From Clostridia bacterium (GTDB lineage Bacteria; Bacillota; Clostridia; Oscillospirales; CAG-272), in assembly GCA_017395885.1 (NCBI GenBank), contig JAFQNM010000115.1, forward strand, positions 1-8,600: a DNA stretch of 8,600 nucleotides. Direction: 5' to 3'. The notes beneath the pieces were generated by a model. It was not told the origin of the DNA and did no database searches. It worked only from the letters and a program-made list of their open reading frames with translations. Position 1 is the first letter of the stretch, and each line of letters opens with the position of its first letter. Below, in pieces: positions 5,261 to 8,600 of the stretch. Position numbers and translations under genes: made by a program.

Positions 5261-7591
5261 ATGTTTACAAACGACAACCACAGAATCGTTTACGACCGAG
5301 GTGAGGGAGAGAACCTCAACTGGATCCTTTCTGAGGACCAGCTTTCCGTTCAGCGTCTTGCAAAGTGCGAGTCCATCATGTGCCAGGGCAACGGCTACCT
5401 TTGCATGAGGGGCGGCCTTTTTGAGGCTCCCTCTGAGGATGTTGGCCCCGTTACTATGATCGCAGGCACCTTCAACCATCACGAGGGTGACGGCTGCATG
5501 ATGCTTATCAACTCCGCTAACCCTCTTTCTGTCGTTGCTGTTATCAACGGCGAGAGAATGGGCTACGACAATATCGATTATACTACCCATACCCGATCAC
5601 TGAACCTTCGCAACGGCCTTCTTGAGAGAAGGACCGAGTGGAAGGGCAAGGACGGTGCAAGGTATCTCTGCGAGGAGAAGCGTCTCGTTTCTCTCAAGGA
5701 CCGCCACCTTGCGGCTCAGAAGGTGACTGTCACCGCTCTGACAGACGATTGCGAGATCACTCTTATGGCCGGCATCAACGGCAAGGAGGAGCTTATCCGC
5801 CTCAACCAGCATCTTGTGCCCGTAACCACAGAGGCCTTTGGCGGAACTGTTGCCGTCAATACCCGCACAAGCCAGTCCGGCATCCGCATCTCCACCGTTT
5901 CAAGCGTCAAGTTCTCAAAATGCTCCGGCGAGAATAAGACAGAGCTCTCTGAGATCACCTACTCAAAGGAGGAGCTCAGCGCATACGGCTCAGTTACCGT
6001 CAGTCTTAAGGCAGGCGAGAGCATCACCGTCAGCAAAAAGATCGCCGTTTACACCAGCCGTGACCAGGGAAGAGATACCCTCACCTCAGGCGAGCTCTTT
6101 ACCCTTGCATATGAAAAGGTGAGAAGCGAGAGAGACCGCTGCATCTGCACCGTTCTCAAGGAGAGTGAGGCAGAGTGGAAGGAGCGTATATGGGATAACC
6201 GTGACGTGCTTATCGACGGAGCCGACCGCGACCAGCTTGCTGTTCGCTTTGCCATCTATCACCTGACGGCAATGTCTCCCGTTCACGATAACAGAATGAA
6301 TATTGCGGCAAAGGGCCTTTCCGGCCCCGGATACTACGGTCATACCTTCTGGGATACGGAGATATATATGCTCCCCTACTTTATTTTTGCCGCTCCCAAG
6401 GAGGCAAGAAGCCTGCTTGAATACCGCTATAACTGTCTCGATGCCTGCCGTGACCACGCTCGCAACACAGGCTTTGAGGGTGCACGCTTCCCCTGGGAGG
6501 CTGCCTGGATAACGGATGGCGAAGCCACCCCCGTTATGTACAATACGGGTGACTATGAGATACATATCACCGCAGACGTGGCCTTTGGCGTGCATTATTA
6601 CAATATGGTCACCGGCGACGAGGACTTTATGGAGAAGTGCGGATATGAGCTTCTCTTCGACTGTGCCAAGTTCTGGCCCTCAAGAGTTACCTATAACGCA
6701 GATAAGGATCAGTTCGATATACTTAACGTTATCGGCGCAAACGAGTATAAGGAAAACGTTGATAACAACGCATATACGAACTATATGGTTCATCAGAACC
6801 TTCGCCTTGCGGTTGAGTATGCAGATATGCTGAAGGCAGAGAAGCCCGAGACGTATGAGCGCCTCAACGAGCTTCTCGACCTTGAGAGCGCTTACGATAA
6901 GTGGACCCTCCTGCTTGAAAAGCTTTATCTTCCCAAAGAAAACGAGGACGGCATCATCCCCGAGGACGATACCTTCCTTTCTCTCCCTAAGGTAACACAG
7001 AACGGCATCTCCGCATCTCTTGACCCCACCATCCGAGATCGCATCAACGAAATGGGCGGCTTTTTGAAGGTTATGATCGGCAAGCAGGCCGACGTTGTTG
7101 CTCTGCTTTATATGATGGAGGATCTTTTCAAGCCTGAAACTAAGGTAAAGAACTTCTATTTCTATGAGGAGTGCTGCATTCACGACTCCAGCCTTTCTCT
7201 CTCCACCTTCTCAGCCCTTGCGGCAGACCTTGGCGAGGCAAAGATGGCATACGACCTGTTTGAGAGAGCAACGCTCATAGATATGGGCAACGTAATGTGG
7301 TCCTCAAACGAGGGTATGCACGCTGCGTCTCTCGGCGGAATCTGGCAGTGTGCAGTCCTTGGCTTCGGCGGCGTACGCCGCTACGGCAAGGAGCTCCGTA
7401 TAGATCCTAACCTTCCCGAGGCGTGGAACAGCCTTTCCTTCGTTATCAAGTGGCACGGCCAGCGCCTTGAGGTCTTTGTTGACCACAAGAGCCTCTCCGT
7501 TGTGAACGTAACAGGCACCGCTGACGTTCAGTTCCTCCACAAGGGTAACCTTTGCTCCGTGGGAGAGGGAATCACGATAAACCTTGAATAA
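5261..7591 (+). CDS. Glycoside hydrolase family 65 disaccharide phosphorylase
   Basis: This 776-residue enzyme has normal length for GH65. Members cleave alpha-glucosides such as kojibiose, nigerose, trehalose or maltose with phosphate, inverting to beta-glucose 1-phosphate. The N-terminal beta-sandwich domain carries GNGYLCMRG (43-51). The (alpha/alpha)6 barrel carries HTFWDTE (361-367) and GANEYKENVDNNAYTN with the presumed general acid E495. It also has KQADVV (608-613) and HDSSLS (641-646), where phosphate-binding residues lie. There is no signal peptide, so it is cytosolic and needs a transporter not seen here. The following pgmB fits a phosphorylase rather than a hydrolase. The stretch before HITADVAF resembles kojibiose/nigerose/trehalose-type enzymes more than maltose phosphorylases (from memory), but the substrate stays open. 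The ATG at 5261, with GAGG six bases ahead, is preferred to an in-frame GTG at 5249 inside the upstream gene. Confidence 0.92.
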   Translation: MFTNDNHRIVYDRGEGENLNWILSEDQLSVQRLAKCESIMCQGNGYLCMRGGLFEAPSEDVGPVTMIAGTFNHHEGDGCMMLINSANPLSVVAVINGERMGYDNIDYTTHTRSLNLRNGLLERRTEWKGKDGARYLCEEKRLVSLKDRHLAAQKVTVTALTDDCEITLMAGINGKEELIRLNQHLVPVTTEAFGGTVAVNTRTSQSGIRISTVSSVKFSKCSGENKTELSEITYSKEELSAYGSVTVSLKAGESITVSKKIAVYTSRDQGRDTLTSGELFTLAYEKVRSERDRCICTVLKESEAEWKERIWDNRDVLIDGADRDQLAVRFAIYHLTAMSPVHDNRMNIAAKGLSGPGYYGHTFWDTEIYMLPYFIFAAPKEARSLLEYRYNCLDACRDHARNTGFEGARFPWEAAWITDGEATPVMYNTGDYEIHITADVAFGVHYYNMVTGDEDFMEKCGYELLFDCAKFWPSRVTYNADKDQFDILNVIGANEYKENVDNNAYTNYMVHQNLRLAVEYADMLKAEKPETYERLNELLDLESAYDKWTLLLEKLYLPKENEDGIIPEDDTFLSLPKVTQNGISASLDPTIRDRINEMGGFLKVMIGKQADVVALLYMMEDLFKPETKVKNFYFYEECCIHDSSLSLSTFSALAADLGEAKMAYDLFERATLIDMGNVMWSSNEGMHAASLGGIWQCAVLGFGGVRRYGKELRIDPNLPEAWNSLSFVIKWHGQRLEVFVDHKSLSVVNVTGTADVQFLHKGNLCSVGEGITINLE

Positions 7592-7625
7592 AGATTTGTC
7601 TGTTTAAAGGTTTTATTCAATTTTT
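7584..7625 (+). promoter_or_regulatory. AT-rich hairpin followed by a T-run between the phosphorylase and pgmB genes
   Basis: TTGAATAAA (7584-7592), which includes the stop codon, is a perfect complement of TTTATTCAA (7612-7620). A run of five T follows at 7621-7625. The loop is 19 bases. The stem has few G-C pairs, so full termination is unlikely. Partial termination or protection of the mRNA end is possible. Confidence 0.4.
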
Positions 7626-7651
7626 CAAAAGGATTTAATAAGGATATAAAT

Positions 7652-8302
7652 ATGAAGACCAAGGCTATAATTTTTGATCTGGACGGCGTTATTACCGATT
7701 CTGCCAGGTACCATTTTGAGGCCTGGAAGGAGCTGGCCGACCGCCTCGGATATAAGTTCGATGAGGACGATAACGAAAGGCTGAAGGGCGTTTCCAGAAT
7801 GGACTCCCTTAATATCATCCTTGAGATAAACGGTGCACTCGATGCCTTTACCGATGAGGAGAAGGAGGCGATGTGTACTGAAAAGAACGATAACTACGTA
7901 AACCTTATCGCAAAGGTCACCCCTGAGGATATCCTTCCCGGCATCGCTGATTTTATGGCGGCTGCAAAGGCTGCGGGCCTTAAGCTTGCGGTGGCCTCCG
8001 TTTCCAAGAATGCGCCTGCGCTCCTTACCTCTCTGGGTATTATCGGAGAGTTTGACTATATCGCAGATGCAAGAAGGATCTCAAGATCAAAGCCCGATCC
8101 CGAGATATTCTCCGTTTGCGCAGAGGCGCTGGGTGTGGAGCCTGAATTCTGCGTCGGCGTTGAGGATTCTCAGGCAGGAATCGAGGCGATCCACGCAGCA
8201 GGTATGAGGTCTATCGGTATCAATGTGACCGTTACAAGCATCACTCCCGATCTGCCCCTCCGCTCAACTGCAGAGCTGGATTTTGCCGCAATGATAGACT
8301 AA
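7652..8302 (+). CDS. pgmB: Beta-phosphoglucomutase
   Basis: This 216-residue cytosolic HAD-superfamily enzyme interconverts beta-glucose 1-phosphate and glucose 6-phosphate. It matches the well-studied Lactococcus enzyme closely in layout. The start FDLDGVITDSARYHFEAW (8-25) holds the nucleophile D9 and acid/base D11. The cap domain has GVSRMDSL with the phosphate-gripping Arg. ASVSKN supplies the core Ser/Lys, SKPDPEIF the conserved Lys, and GVEDSQAGIEA the Mg2+-binding Glu-Asp pair. All key residues are present and length is typical. It lies 60 bases after the GH65 gene, with AAGG eight bases before the ATG. Together the two genes turn an alpha-disaccharide into glucose plus glucose 6-phosphate. 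It is the last gene of the apparent operon. Confidence 0.95.
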   Translation: MKTKAIIFDLDGVITDSARYHFEAWKELADRLGYKFDEDDNERLKGVSRMDSLNIILEINGALDAFTDEEKEAMCTEKNDNYVNLIAKVTPEDILPGIADFMAAAKAAGLKLAVASVSKNAPALLTSLGIIGEFDYIADARRISRSKPDPEIFSVCAEALGVEPEFCVGVEDSQAGIEAIHAAGMRSIGINVTVTSITPDLPLRSTAELDFAAMID

Positions 8303-8332
8303 TTATAATAATGAAGAAAAGCCTCTCCCTTA

Positions 8333-8364
8333 GTAGGTTGGTCTTAGGGAAAAGACCAACCTAC
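8333..8364. repeat. 13-bp perfect hairpin after the operon
   Basis: GTAGGTTGGTCTT (8333-8345) and AAGACCAACCTAC (8352-8364) pair perfectly around the loop AGGGAA. No T-run follows, so it is not a classical terminator by itself. Loop bases AGGGA can also pair with TCCCT at 8326-8330 just upstream, which would make a pseudoknot. It stands 30 bases after the pgmB stop and may protect the mRNA end or be part of an intergenic repeat. Confidence 0.6.
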
Positions 8365-8374
8365 AATGATATCA

Positions 8375-8455
8375 ATTTGCAAAGCAAATAGGTGAAATAC
8401 GGCTGTCGCCGTATGAACTAGGCTTCGCCTATGAAATATTTTCTTCGAAAATATT
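8375..8455. repeat. Array of four short hairpins separated by TGAA
   Basis: Four perfect palindromes lie end to end. ATTTGC/GCAAAT with loop AAA is at 8375-8389. ATACGGC/GCCGTAT with loop TGTC is at 8397-8414. TAGGC/GCCTA with loop TTC is at 8419-8431. AATATTTTC/GAAAATATT with loop TTC is at 8435-8455. TGAA occurs at each junction (8393, 8414, 8432). The stem sequences are unrelated to each other. The stretch holds no gene. I associate this layout with repeated intergenic elements of Clostridia, but cannot confirm that here. Confidence 0.7.
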
Positions 8456-8462
8456 AAGGAAC

Positions 8463-8497
8463 AAAAATACTCCGTTGCAAAACAACGGAGTATTTTT
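8463..8497. terminator. Strong rho-independent terminator, possibly bidirectional
   Basis: AAAAATACTCCGTTG (8463-8477) pairs perfectly with CAACGGAGTATTTTT (8483-8497) around the loop CAAAA. The T-run that ends the stem lies on the right arm. The A-run of the left arm gives the same on the other strand. It probably ends the rightward operon and may also end a leftward transcript from beyond the window. Confidence 0.75.
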
Positions 8498-8600
8498 CAG
8501 GCTGTCGAAAAAGGCGCAGATCTCAAATATATCAAAACAAAGATAGCCGGATCGAAACTTTAACTGTAAACGGCAAAAGCAACAAGTAATTAAAGTCACA
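8498..8600. other. Right-edge stretch with no recognisable gene
   Basis: No start with a ribosome binding site and no family-like translation is seen on either strand. One minus-strand frame stays open from the edge to 8429 but runs through the terminator and the hairpin array, so it is not credited. Confidence 0.5.

Noticed and set aside
8375..8455. CRISPR-like array
   Set aside because: The only recurring unit is the four-base TGAA; there are no long direct repeats, equal spacers or cas genes.
8429..8599. Minus-strand frame open from the right edge
   Set aside because: It passes through the terminator and the hairpin array and lacks any visible start. Its product looks like translated repeat.

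Overview
The window looks like chromosomal DNA of a Firmicute of the class Clostridia, probably a gut anaerobe of the Oscillospirales/Ruminococcaceae type. The grounds are strong AAGGAG-like ribosome binding sites, sigma-A-type promoters, a ThiI without a rhodanese domain, a PiT transporter with a GxTD-type signature, a GH65 phosphorylase paired with beta-phosphoglucomutase, and intergenic blocks of small hairpins of a kind I associate with that group. The lineage is an inference, not a database result. TGA and TAA both act as stops, so the code is standard.

Left part, minus strand (1-2648): the first 525 codons of an EF-G-like translational GTPase, cut by the window edge. Its catalytic G-motif residues differ from true EF-G, so it is probably an EF-G paralogue. 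Behind it, in the same orientation, is a short PiT-family phosphate transporter (311 aa). The EF-G-like gene has its own -10 element in the 137-base gap.

Middle (2649-3022): a 374-base gene-free stretch. It holds a GC-rich block of small hairpins with one exact duplicated unit, a separate 15-bp inverted repeat, and a near-consensus promoter (TTGACA, 17 bases, TATTAT) firing rightwards. The likely transcription start falls on or next to the ATG of the first gene, which suggests a leaderless message.

Right part, plus strand (3023-8302): five tightly spaced genes that look like one operon. In order they are a winged-helix regulator with a degenerate receiver domain, thiI (tRNA 4-thiouridine synthase), a DUF1893 (TM1506-like) protein overlapping thiI by 26 bases, a GH65 disaccharide phosphorylase, and pgmB (beta-phosphoglucomutase). 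The last two form a clear pathway: phosphorolysis of an alpha-glucoside gives beta-glucose 1-phosphate, which PgmB converts to glucose 6-phosphate without spending ATP. Why these sit behind a tRNA thiolation gene and a DUF1893 gene is not evident from the sequence.

Far right (8303-8600): no gene. A 13-bp hairpin, four short hairpins separated by TGAA, and a strong 15-bp terminator-like palindrome follow the operon. The operon is thus bracketed by two different multi-hairpin blocks. I see no rRNA, tRNA, CRISPR array, transposase or recognisable riboswitch. No clearly new system is evident. The most unusual items are the leaderless regulator start, the TGAA-spaced hairpin array, the mixed operon content, and the altered GTPase motifs of the EF-G-like protein.
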